Source: Pseudonocardiales bacterium | GTDB taxonomy: Bacteria; Actinomycetota; Actinomycetes; Mycobacteriales; Pseudonocardiaceae | NCBI GenBank assembly: GCA_025465385.1 | Contig: JAODNG010000344.1 | Location: 1-11,408, forward strand | DNA: 11,408 nt | Direction of reading: 5' to 3' | Shown here: positions 1 through 6,312 of the stretch, piece after piece | Position numbering within the stretch: the first letter of the stretch is position 1 | How the letters are laid out: every line of letters starts with the position of its first letter | Translations under genes and position numbers: made by a program | The notes under the pieces: model-generated | Databases searched by the model: none | The model's input: only the letters and a program-made list of their open reading frames with translations | What the model was told of the DNA's origin: nothing

Positions 1-135
1 GGGCGCCCTAGGGAAGTACCAGTGGTGGCGATGCTGGTCATGGTCATCCAGAGTGGAAAGGTAGAAGTGATGGTGACCGCGGACGGCTACCGTCGCGCAC
101 CCGCGAAGGAGGTGGTCGGTGAGCACCAAATATGA
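1..135 (+). CDS. Possible C-terminal tail of an upstream gene (partial)
   Basis: One frame is open from the window edge to a TGA at 133-135 and would encode 44 residues, ending in roughly ADGYRRAPAKEVVGEHQI. Its second half uses mostly G/C third positions, as real genes here do. It would overlap the start of the next gene by 17 nt, and it spans that gene's ribosome binding site. I do not recognise the fragment, and no domain can be assigned from so short a piece. It could equally be a chance open frame; an internal ATG at 31 would give a 34-residue peptide. Sequence upstream of the window would decide. Confidence 0.3.
   Translation, partial: GRPREVPVVAMLVMVIQSGKVEVMVTADGYRRAPAKEVVGEHQI
106..112 (+). 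promoter_or_regulatory. Ribosome binding site of the lipase gene
   Basis: AAGGAGG lies 6 nt before the GTG at 119-121. This strong match to the 16S anti-Shine-Dalgarno supports the GTG as the real start over internal codons. Confidence 0.7.
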
Positions 136-1030
136 GGAGGGACACCGGAAGGTCACGGCCAACCAGTCCACGTATTGGCAAGCGTGGCTTCCCCCGGACC
201 CGGCCCGGGCGCTCGTCATCATCGTGCACGGTGTCCATGAACACTCGTCGCGCTACGCACACGTGGGCACCCGGCTGGCCGCTGCGGGCTTCGCGGTCTA
301 TGCCGCCGACCACCGTGGACACGGTCGTTCCGGCGGGCGACGAGGCAATATCGAGCGGATGACTTTGATCGTGGACGACCTGAGCTCCTTTGTACTGTTC
401 GCCGCGCAGCGACATCCCGGTGTGCCGGTGTTCATGGTCGGTCACTCGCTCGGCGGCCTCATCGCGCTGCACTATGCCACTGAACCCCACGCCACTGAAC
501 CCCACGCCACTGAACCCCACGACGCCCAACCGCGCGTCTTGCTGGCTGGGCTGGTTGTGTCGGGGCCGGCGGTGGAGGTGACGGCCGGCTCGGCGCTGCA
601 GCGACGGCTTGCGGGACTGCTCTCGGCGCTGGTCCCCAACCTGGGAGTCGCGGCACTCGGTACCGAGCAGATCAGCCGGGACCCGGCGGTAGTGCGGGCC
701 TACCACCAGGATCCGCTGGTGTACCGAGGCAAGATCAAAGCTCGAACCGGAGCCGAGATTCTGGCGACAATGGAGGGCTTGCCCGCCCGGCTGCCGCGAC
801 TGGCCATGCCGCTGCTGTTGCTGCATGGAACCGACGACCGGATATGCGCGCTGACCGGCTCGACGATGGTGCACAACACCGTGTCGTCGGCAGATAAGAC
901 TCTGCACCGATACCAAGGCCTGTACCACGAAGTGTTCAACGAGCCCGAGCGCGAGCAGATCCTCACCGACTTGCTCTGCTGGCTGGACCGACACCTGCCG
1001 GCCAGATCCGCTCCGCATTCAGCGGGCTGA
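119..1030 (+). CDS. Alpha/beta hydrolase, monoacylglycerol-lipase-like
   Basis: This 303-residue serine hydrolase of the alpha/beta-hydrolase fold (Hydrolase_4/lysophospholipase group) probably hydrolyses monoacylglycerols or similar lipid esters. Visible features are the oxyanion segment VHGVHEHS (residues 36-43), the nucleophile elbow GHSLGG with Ser110, Asp240 in HGTDDR, and His270 in LYHEVFNE. As I recall, the M. tuberculosis lipase Rv0183 has Ser110, Asp226 and His256; the +14 shift of Asp and His here is nearly explained by an in-frame ATEPH x3 repeat (residues 120-134) just after the nucleophile elbow. There is no signal peptide, so it is predicted cytosolic or membrane-associated. The GTG start is fixed by AAGGAGG 6 nt upstream. 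It converges on rplL. The exact substrate is inferred. Confidence 0.85.
   Translation: MSTKYEEGHRKVTANQSTYWQAWLPPDPARALVIIVHGVHEHSSRYAHVGTRLAAAGFAVYAADHRGHGRSGGRRGNIERMTLIVDDLSSFVLFAAQRHPGVPVFMVGHSLGGLIALHYATEPHATEPHATEPHDAQPRVLLAGLVVSGPAVEVTAGSALQRRLAGLLSALVPNLGVAALGTEQISRDPAVVRAYHQDPLVYRGKIKARTGAEILATMEGLPARLPRLAMPLLLLHGTDDRICALTGSTMVHNTVSSADKTLHRYQGLYHEVFNEPEREQILTDLLCWLDRHLPARSAPHSAG
476..520 (+). repeat. Three perfect 15-bp tandem repeats inside the lipase gene
   Basis: The unit GCCACTGAACCCCAC occurs three times head to tail with no mismatch and encodes ATEPH three times. It keeps the frame and sits between the strand carrying the catalytic Ser110 and the next core strand. Identical copies suggest recent expansion by slippage. 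Confidence 0.95.
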
Positions 1031-1076
1031 GCGGGGCCCTCGAGGCCCGATACCCCGCTGCGCCCGCTGAATGCGG
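1013..1076. terminator. Long inverted repeat between convergent genes, probable bidirectional terminator
   Basis: CCGCATTCAGCGGG (1013-1026) and CCCGCTGAATGCGG (1063-1076) are perfect 14-bp complementary arms. A nested pair, AGCGGGG (1030-1036) with CCCCGCT (1053-1059), extends the structure. It covers the last lipase codons and stop and ends 11 nt before the rplL stop. There is no T-run on either side, as is common for actinobacterial terminators. Its place between two converging 3' ends supports termination in both directions. Confidence 0.7.
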
Positions 1077-1087
1077 TTGGGGCCGTC

Positions 1088-1477
1088 TCAGGTCAGGCTG
1101 ACCTTGGCGCCGGCCTCCTCCAACTTGGCCTTGGCGGCGTCGGCCTGGTCCTTCGGCACGCCCTCCAGCACTGGCTTCGGAGCACTCTCGACGAGGTCCT
1201 TCGCCTCCTTGAGGCCCAGCCCGGAGACGACCTCTCGAACCACCTTGATGACCTGAATCTTCTTCTCGCCGATCGCCTCGAGGACGACGTTGAACTCGTC
1301 TTTCTCCTCCACGGCCGGAGCTTCGGCAGCTCCGCCCGCTGGACCCATCGCCACCGCGACAGGCGCCGCGGCGCTGACATCAAAGGTGTCCTCGAACTTC
1401 TTCACGAAGTCGCTCAGCTCGAGCAGGGTCATGTCCTTGAATGCATCGAGCAGCTCGTCGGTGTTCATCTTCGCCAT
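1088..1477 (-). CDS. rplL: 50S ribosomal protein L7/L12
   Basis: This 129-residue acidic stalk protein of the large subunit recruits and stimulates GTPase translation factors, and binds as dimers to L10. The N-terminal dimerisation and L10-binding part (about 1-35, MAKMNTDELLDAF) is followed by an Ala/Gly/Pro hinge (about 36-58) and the conserved C-terminal domain with the GLGLKEAKDLVE and LEEAGAKVSL segments. Length is normal for actinobacteria. I chose the ATG at 1477 because AAGGAG lies 10 nt upstream and family members begin MAK; the longer upstream reading MTTADDRRR is not family-like. It lies 65 nt downstream of rplJ and is very likely co-transcribed with it and controlled through the L10 leader. 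Confidence 0.97.
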   Translation of the reverse strand: MAKMNTDELLDAFKDMTLLELSDFVKKFEDTFDVSAAAPVAVAMGPAGGAAEAPAVEEKDEFNVVLEAIGEKKIQVIKVVREVVSGLGLKEAKDLVESAPKPVLEGVPKDQADAAKAKLEEAGAKVSLT

Positions 1478-1542
1478 GATGGCGTCTCTCCTTCTGTCAT
1501 CTGCTGTCGTCAATGGAGCCGGGGTCGATTAGGACGGGTCGA

Positions 1543-2088
1543 TCAATCGGTGGCGCGCTCGTCGGCCGGCTGCTGGTCTTGCTGCTTGTCGCGCAGGGCG
1601 GCGGCTAACCGGGCAACCTGGGAAGCCGGCTCCGCGAACAGTCTTGCCGCCTTGGAGAGATTGGCCATCATCGCGCCAGCCAGCTTGGCCAGCAGCACCT
1701 CGCGAGATTCCAGGTCCGCCATCTGGCCGACCTCGGCAACCGTCAACGCACGACCGTCCAGGTAACCACCCTTGATCACCAGAGCGTTATGCTCTCTGGC
1801 GAAATCACGCAGCGTCTTCGCTGCGAGAACCGGCTCGCCATGGACGAACGCGATCGCGGTCGGGCCGATGAACAGCTCATCCAGACCGTCCACACCAGCA
1901 TCTCGCGCGGCACGCGAAACCAAGGTGTTCTTGGCGACCCGGTACGTGGTCGAGCTACCGAGGGACCGCCGTAGGTTGGTCAGTTGTGTCACGGACAGGC
2001 CGCGGTACTCGGTCACGACCGCAGCAGTGGCACTGCGGAATTGATCCGCGATATCAGCAACGGCGTCGACCTTGTCCGGTCTAGCCAT
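1543..2088 (-). CDS. rplJ: 50S ribosomal protein L10
   Basis: This 181-residue protein forms the base of the ribosomal stalk. The N-terminal domain (MARPDKVDAVADIADQF, then VVTEYRGLSVTQL) binds 23S rRNA together with L11. The C-terminal helix (about 140-172, MMANLSKAARLFAEP onward) carries the L7/L12 dimers and ends in a Gln/Asp-rich tail. AGGAGG lies 6 nt before the ATG. It is the first gene of the rplJ-rplL unit. In other bacteria the L10-L12 complex represses this operon by binding a leader RNA, and a matching leader is present just upstream. Nothing about the protein is unusual. Confidence 0.97.
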   Translation of the reverse strand: MARPDKVDAVADIADQFRSATAAVVTEYRGLSVTQLTNLRRSLGSSTTYRVAKNTLVSRAARDAGVDGLDELFIGPTAIAFVHGEPVLAAKTLRDFAREHNALVIKGGYLDGRALTVAEVGQMADLESREVLLAKLAGAMMANLSKAARLFAEPASQVARLAAALRDKQQDQQPADERATD

Positions 2089-2188
2089 GGATCGCCTCCT
2101 CGGTTGGACTGCTGGTTACGCCGGCGGCGGTTGGGCCCCGGCTGTGCCAGCGGTGGTTGGACTCCCGTACCCGGGCCCGAAACGACGA

Positions 2189-2216
2189 ACGCCCCGACGC
2201 AGTAGGCGCGGGGCGT
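2189..2216 (-). terminator. GC-rich hairpin in the rplJ leader, possible attenuator
   Basis: On the minus strand ACGCCCCGCGC pairs with GCGTCGGGGCGT across the loop CTACT, giving an 11-bp stem with one bulged T. It lies between the L10-binding leader and the rplJ start, and is followed by TCGTCGTTT rather than a clean T-run. It could partly terminate transcription or couple to L10 binding. Attenuation is an inference. Confidence 0.5.
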
Positions 2217-2331
2217 AGTCAGCAGCGCGCAACGGCGCAGCGTGACAGCATAACCACGTCCTCCTGCGCGGGCCGCCCACAATCGCGGGACCTTCGTCCG
2301 CACCAATGGCGCGGAGACCAGCGGTCTACGG
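2189..2331 (-). ncRNA. L10 leader, autoregulatory RNA upstream of rplJ
   Basis: The untranslated region before rplJ carries features I associate with actinobacterial L10 leaders: CCGTAGACC (2331-2323), AAGGTCCCGCG and CCCGCGCAGG (2272-2263). Pairings visible in the sequence are GACC (2326-2323) with GGTC (2292-2289) enclosing a hairpin at 2315-2297, with arms TCCGCGCC and GGTGCGGA (one G-T pair) and loop ATT. The (L12)4-L10 complex is known to bind such leaders through a kink-turn and repress its own synthesis. The GC-rich stem at 2216-2189 is included as the possible expression platform. Exact 5' and 3' limits are inferred. Confidence 0.7.
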
Positions 2332-2345
2332 TGGAATCAGGTACT

Positions 2346-2351
2346 ACTCTA
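2346..2351 (-). promoter_or_regulatory. Candidate -10 element for rplJ-rplL
   Basis: The minus strand reads TAGAGT here, about 15 nt before the L10 leader core, which places a start near 2339. No good -35 hexamer sits 17 nt upstream (GC-rich, TGGGGG). The rest of 2332-2457, between the leader and the rplA stop, shows no gene and no strong terminator. Confidence 0.35.
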
Positions 2352-2457
2352 GGCCAACCACACCAATGCCCCCACACCGCCCCCTACCGGGAAGGGTTCT
2401 ATCTGGTGATTGTGAGGTGTCCGAAACTCGGGCAATCGGTTGAAGTTGGCGGTTCGG

Positions 2458-3174
2458 TCAGGGGGTCAACTCGTCGGTCAGCAGATTGCGGGTGCGGTTG
2501 GGGTCGACGGGGATACCTGGGCCCATAGTGGTCGAGAAGTTAATCTTCTTCAGGTAGCGACCTTTTGCGGCCGACGGCTTGCTTCGCAGGACCTCGTCCA
2601 GTGCCGCGGCATAGTTCTCCACCAGTTTATCAGTGTCGAAGGACACCTTGCCGATGATCAGGTGGAGATTCGCCTGCTTGTCCACCCGGAAGTTAATCTT
2701 ACCGCCCTTGATGTCCGCGATCGCCTTGGCGACGTCAGGGGTGACGGTCCCGGTCTTCGGGTTTGGCATCAGGCCCCGGGGACCGAGGATCCTGGCGATC
2801 CGACCGACCTTGGCCATCTGGTCCGGCGCTGCGATCGCGGCATCGAAGTCCAGCCAGCCACCCTGGATGCGCTCGATGAGATCGTCAGAACCGACCACGT
2901 CAGCACCCGCGGCGGTAGCCTCAGCGGCCCGGTCGCCGGTAGCGAAGACGATGACGCGGACGGTCTTGCCGGTGCCGTGCGGCAGGTTGACCGTGCCGCG
3001 TACCATCTGGTCGGCTTTGCGAGGGTCAACGCCCAGCTGCATGGCCACCTCAACGGTGGCATCCATCCTGCTTGGGGACGTCTCCTTAGCCAACGCCGCA
3101 GCCTCCAGGGGGCTGTAGAACCGGCTCCGGTCGACTTTCTCGGCCGCTTGGCGGTACGCCTTGCTGCGCTTCAT
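2458..3174 (-). CDS. rplA: 50S ribosomal protein L1
   Basis: This 238-residue protein of the mobile L1 stalk binds 23S rRNA helices 76-78 and helps release the E-site tRNA. The family signature GPRGLMPNPKTGTVT is present about residues 130-144, followed by IADIKGGKINFRVDKQANLHLIIGK. I chose the ATG at 3174 because the protein then starts MKRSKAYRQAAEKV, as the family does, and AAGGA lies 7 nt upstream. The upstream frame (MGGPALARTTT) is not L1-like and covers a strong hairpin. It follows rplK after a 139-nt spacer. L1 is known in several organisms to repress its own operon by binding mRNA that mimics its rRNA site. Confidence 0.97.
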   Translation of the reverse strand: MKRSKAYRQAAEKVDRSRFYSPLEAAALAKETSPSRMDATVEVAMQLGVDPRKADQMVRGTVNLPHGTGKTVRVIVFATGDRAAEATAAGADVVGSDDLIERIQGGWLDFDAAIAAPDQMAKVGRIARILGPRGLMPNPKTGTVTPDVAKAIADIKGGKINFRVDKQANLHLIIGKVSFDTDKLVENYAAALDEVLRSKPSAAKGRYLKKINFSTTMGPGIPVDPNRTRNLLTDELTP

Positions 3175-3197
3175 ATCACTGTCCTTCTTCGCTGGAT

Positions 3198-3239
3198 CAG
3201 TAGTGGTACGGGCCAGCGCTGGCCCTCCCACACGTACTG
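3198..3239 (-). promoter_or_regulatory. Long imperfect hairpin between rplK and rplA
   Basis: CAGTA, GTGG and GGGCCA pair in order with TGGCCC, CCAC and TACTG around a GCGC tip, giving about 15 bp with two internal loops. The core GGGCCAGCGCTGGCCC (3210-3225) is a perfect 16-nt palindrome. It ends about 24 nt upstream of the rplA start. It is a candidate L1 binding site, a processing site or a partial terminator; which one is inference. Confidence 0.5.
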
Positions 3240-3313
3240 GGTATTGCTACAAGTCAGGTCTGGTCTGCGAGCGTATGACGGCCCAACAATTGGGGAGTAT
3301 CGCAGCGTCCACC

Positions 3314-3748
3314 CTAGTCGACTACGGTGATACCCATCGAGCGCGCGGTCCCCGAAATAATCTTGATTGCGGCGTCGATGTCGTTGGCGTTGAGGTCTTC
3401 GAGTTTACGCTCGGCGATGGCTCGGACCTGGTCCCGGCCGACTTTGGCGACCTTGGTCTTGTGCGGTTCCGCCGAACCCTTGGCTACTCCCGCCGCCTTG
3501 AGCAGCAGCACCGAGGCAGGCGGTGTCTTAAGCACGAAGTCGAAGGAGCGATCCTCGAAAACCGAGATCACCGCGGGTACCACCTCACCACGGTTGTTCT
3601 GCGTCGCGGCGTTGTATGCCTTGCAGAACTCCATGATATTCAGACCGTGCGGGCCTAGCGCCTGCCCGACCGAGGCCGGGTTCGCGGTGCCGGCCTCTAA
3701 TGCGAGCTTCACGGTGGCCGTGAGCCTCTTACGTCTCTTGGGGGGCAT
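3314..3748 (-). CDS. rplK: 50S ribosomal protein L11 with an altered N-terminal proline region
   Basis: This 144-residue protein binds the GTPase-associated centre of 23S rRNA together with the L10/L12 stalk. Recognisable parts are GLNIMEFCKAYNAAT (35-49), FEDRSFDFVLKTPPAS, GSAEPHKTKVAKV and the C-terminal GTARSMGITV. The start at 3748 gives the family N-terminus MPPK; GGAAGG lies just upstream. Unusually, the conserved NPxPPVGPALGQHG stretch reads NPASVGQALGPHG here: one residue is missing, the double proline is replaced by a single Ser26, and the third proline is Gln29. These prolines form the thiopeptide-contact region in other L11 proteins. The rest of the protein looks functional. It lies 45 nt downstream of nusG. 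Confidence 0.96.
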   Translation of the reverse strand: MPPKRRKRLTATVKLALEAGTANPASVGQALGPHGLNIMEFCKAYNAATQNNRGEVVPAVISVFEDRSFDFVLKTPPASVLLLKAAGVAKGSAEPHKTKVAKVGRDQVRAIAERKLEDLNANDIDAAIKIISGTARSMGITVVD

Positions 3749-3793
3749 GGTTCCTTCCTCGCACTTGGTGTAAGCCAACCGGCGCCGTGCCGG

Positions 3794-4738
3794 TCAGATC
3801 TTGGCGACCTGGCTAAACGATAGTTCGACCGGAGTTTCCCGACCGAAGATCGACACCAACACCTTGAGTTTCTGTGCGTCGACGTTGACCTCGTTGATCG
3901 TCGCCGGCAACGTGGCGAACGGGCCATCCATCACGGTGACCGACTCGCCCACCTCGAAGTCCACCTCGATCACCGGCTTACCGCCGCCGAGGCCTGCGGC
4001 ATGCTTGCCGGCACCGACCGGCACCTTGGGCTGCGCTACTCGCGGGGCGAGGAACTTCAGCACCTCGTCCAGGGTCAGCGGCGAGGGCCGCGAGGTGGCT
4101 CCGACGAACCCGGTGACCCCCGGCGTATTGCGTACGGCGCTCCATGAGGCGTCGTTGAGCTCCATCCGGACCAGGATGTAGCCGGGTAGCACCTTGCGCT
4201 GCACCTGCTTTCGCTGGCCGTTCTTGATCTCGGTGACCTCTTCAGTGGGCACTTCCACCTGGAAGATGTAGTCCTCTACATCCAGGGTCTGGATGCGGGT
4301 CTCCAGATTCGCCTTGACCTTGTTCTCATAGCCGGCGTAGGAGTGCACCACATACCACTCGCCGGGGGCGGTGGCGAGCGCGGATCGGAGCTCGTCGACT
4401 GGGTCCGCAGGCTCCACCTCAGCCGCCGGTGCGGGCTGATCTGGTTCATCAGCGGTTTCGATGACATCGAGTGATTCGACGTCGGGTGTATCGACCTCGG
4501 GCGCATCGGCGTCAGTTGTGTCGGCTGTATCAGCGTCGAACAGCCCGGTCAGCTCCTGCCGGTCGTCGGTGGAAGCCTCGTCGGTGGAAGTCCCTCCTGC
4601 GGAAGTTTCTCCGGCGGAGCTCCCTCCCGTGGAAGTCCCTCCGGCGAAGCTCCCTCCTGGGAAAGTCACAGTCGGTCTCGCTTTCTTTGCGTGCGTCGTG
4701 CCGTGCTGGTCGTCAACCGGCGCCCGGGTATCCGGCAT
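3794..4738 (-). CDS. nusG: Transcription termination/antitermination factor NusG
   Basis: This 314-residue elongation factor binds RNA polymerase and links it to Rho or the ribosome. Residues 1-125 are a low-complexity Gly/Ser/Thr- then Asp/Glu-rich extension. The NGN domain spans about 127-225 (EWYVVHSYAGYENKVKANLE, RKVLPGYILVRMELND, NTPGVTGFVGATSRPSP), and the KOW domain about 260-314 (VGESVTVMDGPFATLPATI, IFGRETPVELSF). Acidic extensions are usual in actinobacterial NusG; this one also carries 5-residue repeats. The ATG at 4738 shares one base with the secE stop (TGATG), which suggests translational coupling, because no clear Shine-Dalgarno is present. A GTG at codon 24 is an alternative start. 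Confidence 0.95.
   Translation of the reverse strand: MPDTRAPVDDQHGTTHAKKARPTVTFPGGSFAGGTSTGGSSAGETSAGGTSTDEASTDDRQELTGLFDADTADTTDADAPEVDTPDVESLDVIETADEPDQPAPAAEVEPADPVDELRSALATAPGEWYVVHSYAGYENKVKANLETRIQTLDVEDYIFQVEVPTEEVTEIKNGQRKQVQRKVLPGYILVRMELNDASWSAVRNTPGVTGFVGATSRPSPLTLDEVLKFLAPRVAQPKVPVGAGKHAAGLGGGKPVIEVDFEVGESVTVMDGPFATLPATINEVNVDAQKLKVLVSIFGRETPVELSFSQVAKI
4571..4660 (-). repeat. Six degenerate 15-bp tandem repeats in the nusG 5' region
   Basis: Read on the plus strand, six consecutive 15-nt units resemble GGAAGTCCCTCCTGC with a few changes each. They encode NusG residues 28-57 as GGSFA, GGTST, GGSSA, GETSA, GGTST and DEAST. The frame is always kept. The repeats lie in the disordered extension, outside the NGN and KOW domains. 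Confidence 0.9.
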
Positions 4739-5103
4739 CAGCCGAACACGGTCAGCACGGCCCTGCCCAGTCCCATGTCGAGCAACGCAACGAACGCCAC
4801 CATGAAGCTGACGAAGACCAGCACGACCCCCGTGTAAACCACCAACTCCCGACGGCTCGGCCAGATGACCTTGCTGAGCTCGGAAACGACCTCGCGCAAG
4901 AACCGGATCAGCCGAGTGGGTGCAGCAGTCTTAGTCTCGGTTGCGCCGCGTGCCCTGGTCGGATGGTCCTTGCCTGCGATCCCGGACCCTTGCGCCTCGG
5001 CCGACCGCGCCCGGCGTACGGCAGCGGCAGGTTCCGGGACGTTGGGTGACGCCTCGGGCTGCTCCAGCCGGTCCGCCGTCTCGTGGGCGCGATCGTCGCT
5101 CAC
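4738..5103 (-). CDS. secE: Preprotein translocase subunit SecE
   Basis: This 121-residue single-span membrane protein clamps SecY in the SecYEG translocon. After a charged N-terminal extension (1-62) comes the amphipathic helix with the family motif FLREVVSELSKVIWPSRREL (about 68-87) and one transmembrane helix (about 88-109). The length with an extension is typical of actinobacteria. The start is the GTG at 5103, with GGAGG 9 nt upstream. It follows tRNA-Trp and overlaps nusG by one base, the standard secE-nusG arrangement. Confidence 0.95.
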   Translation of the reverse strand: MSDDRAHETADRLEQPEASPNVPEPAAAVRRARSAEAQGSGIAGKDHPTRARGATETKTAAPTRLIRFLREVVSELSKVIWPSRRELVVYTGVVLVFVSFMVAFVALLDMGLGRAVLTVFG

Positions 5104-5119
5104 GCTGGTGATCCTCCGC

Positions 5120-5146
5120 TTCGCCGGGTTGACTTTTCGCCGGGTT
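5120..5146. repeat. 11-bp direct repeat before secE
   Basis: TTCGCCGGGTT occurs at 5120-5130 and again at 5136-5146, separated by GACTT. The copies lie between the 3' end of tRNA-Trp and the secE ribosome binding site. Whether they bind anything is unknown. Confidence 0.7.
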
Positions 5147-5156
5147 CAGGCCTACG

Positions 5157-5229
<73 letters not shown>

Positions 5230-5332
5230 TTACCGGACGTCTGTAGAGACGCCGTACTACGGGCACCACCATGATAGCCCGGGCCACGGCCATAACCGGG
5301 CACGGGAGATCCGCTGGCATCCCCGGCACCAG

Positions 5333-5363
5333 AGTGTAGGCCACCGAAGTCAGCGCGCTCCAA
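5333..5363 (-). promoter_or_regulatory. Candidate promoter for tRNA-Trp and secE
   Basis: The minus strand has TTGGAG (5363-5358), a 19-nt spacer and TACACT (5338-5333), about 100 nt before tRNA-Trp. The -10 fits TANNNT well but the spacer is long. The rest of the 5230-5411 spacer after hadB shows no gene and no convincing terminator. Confidence 0.25.
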
Positions 5364-5411
5364 CTACCCCGTCGCCCGGGTGGCAGCACCAGTCGTTGAC
5401 CTGCCCGACGT

Positions 5412-5837
5412 TCAGGCCAGCGCGACGGTGACGGTGGCTTGGCCGAGTACAGACTGGCCGCCGCAGCGCGCGGTGATGGCCACCACGACGGTGCCCTCAT
5501 CGACGCGTCGCACCACCTTGCCCGAGATTTCTACGAGCGCCCCATCAGCATTGTCGGCTACGACGACCGGGCGGGTGAAGCGCACTGAGTGGCCGACCAC
5601 AGCCCCGGGATCACCGGCCCAAGTTGTCACCAGCCGGCTGGCCAGCGCCATGGTGAGCATTCCGTGCGCGATGACGTCGGGTAGTCCAACCTCCCGAGCG
5701 GCTCGTTCATTCCAGTGGATCGGGTTGAAGTCACCGGAGGCTCCGGCATAGCGGACTAGGTCCGCCCGGGTGACCCGGACCTGCAAGCTGGGCAGGTCAT
5801 CGCCCTCGGAGACCTCGCCGCGACGGCGACGGGTCAC
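5412..5837 (-). CDS. hadB: MaoC-like (3R)-hydroxyacyl-ACP dehydratase, HadB-type subunit
   Basis: This 141-residue hot-dog-fold hydratase is the catalytic subunit of a HadAB-type dehydratase. In mycobacteria that enzyme removes water from beta-hydroxyacyl-ACP in the FAS-II cycle. The hydratase-2 motif is GDFNPIHW, with catalytic Asp36 and His41 in this numbering, the same positions I recall for M. tuberculosis HadB; AHGMLTMAL follows. I chose the GTG at 5837, which overlaps the hadA stop as GTGA and has GAGGA 9 nt upstream. An ATG at 5846 directly abuts the Shine-Dalgarno and is less likely. In organisms without mycolic acids the substrate of this pair is uncertain. Confidence 0.88.
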   Translation of the reverse strand: MTRRRRGEVSEGDDLPSLQVRVTRADLVRYAGASGDFNPIHWNERAAREVGLPDVIAHGMLTMALASRLVTTWAGDPGAVVGHSVRFTRPVVVADNADGALVEISGKVVRRVDEGTVVVAITARCGGQSVLGQATVTVALA

Positions 5838-6295
5838 CTGTCGCATTCCTCGTCCGAGTGACGGACCACCAGCACGGACCGGGCTGTGGTCACCGGGTCG
5901 CCGGCACCGTCAGTGATCTCGCAGCGCACCGTGAGCATGTCGTTGCCTCCCATGGTGCGGACACCGTCGACATGGAGCATCGCCACTAGCTCGTCGCCGG
6001 CCCGGATCGGGCGGTGGTGCATGAACGACTGGTTACCGTGCACTATCCGGCGGTAGTCCAAGCTAAGGTCGGGGTCGCAGAGCAGCGCTTGCTGGGCTCG
6101 AAAAGCCAGGATGATCGCAAATGTGGGCGGAGCGATCACATCGGAGTAGCCAAGGGCTCGGGCCACGCCGGGATCCCGGTAGATCTCGTCGTCGTCCCCG
6201 ATGGCGTCGGCAAATTCGCGGATCTTCTCGTGGGCCACCTGGTAGGTCCCCGCCACGGGGAACCACCGGCCGACGAACGACGGATCCAGTGCCAT
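5834..6295 (-). CDS. hadA: MaoC-like dehydratase, HadA-type non-catalytic subunit
   Basis: This 153-residue hot-dog-fold protein (UPF0336/MaoC N-terminal group) is predicted to be the partner that shapes the acyl-chain tunnel of the HadAB dehydratase. It begins MALDPSFVGRWF and continues YQVAHEKIREFADAIGDDDEIYRDP and IAPPTFAIIL, matching the HadA pattern. It lacks the Asp-x4-His hydratase dyad, as HadA does. I chose the ATG at 6295 because the N-terminus is family-like; the frame upstream overlaps rpmG and is not. No strong Shine-Dalgarno is present, and the start is 18 nt after the rpmG stop. Its 3' end overlaps hadB by 4 nt, as expected for an obligate heterodimer. Confidence 0.87.
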   Translation of the reverse strand: MALDPSFVGRWFPVAGTYQVAHEKIREFADAIGDDDEIYRDPGVARALGYSDVIAPPTFAIILAFRAQQALLCDPDLSLDYRRIVHGNQSFMHHRPIRAGDELVAMLHVDGVRTMGGNDMLTVRCEITDGAGDPVTTARSVLVVRHSDEECDR

Positions 6296-6312
6296 CTGTG
6301 CAGGCAGCTGGC

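Noticed and set aside
44..1018. Long minus-strand open frame opposite the lipase gene (324 codons)
   Set aside because: It is Arg/Gln/His-rich with no domain, and is a by-product of high GC opposite a well-supported hydrolase with a catalytic triad and strong Shine-Dalgarno.
2440..3330. Plus-strand open frame of 296 codons opposite rplA
   Set aside because: L1 on the minus strand is certain from its signature; the opposite frame has no recognisable family and no proper start signal.
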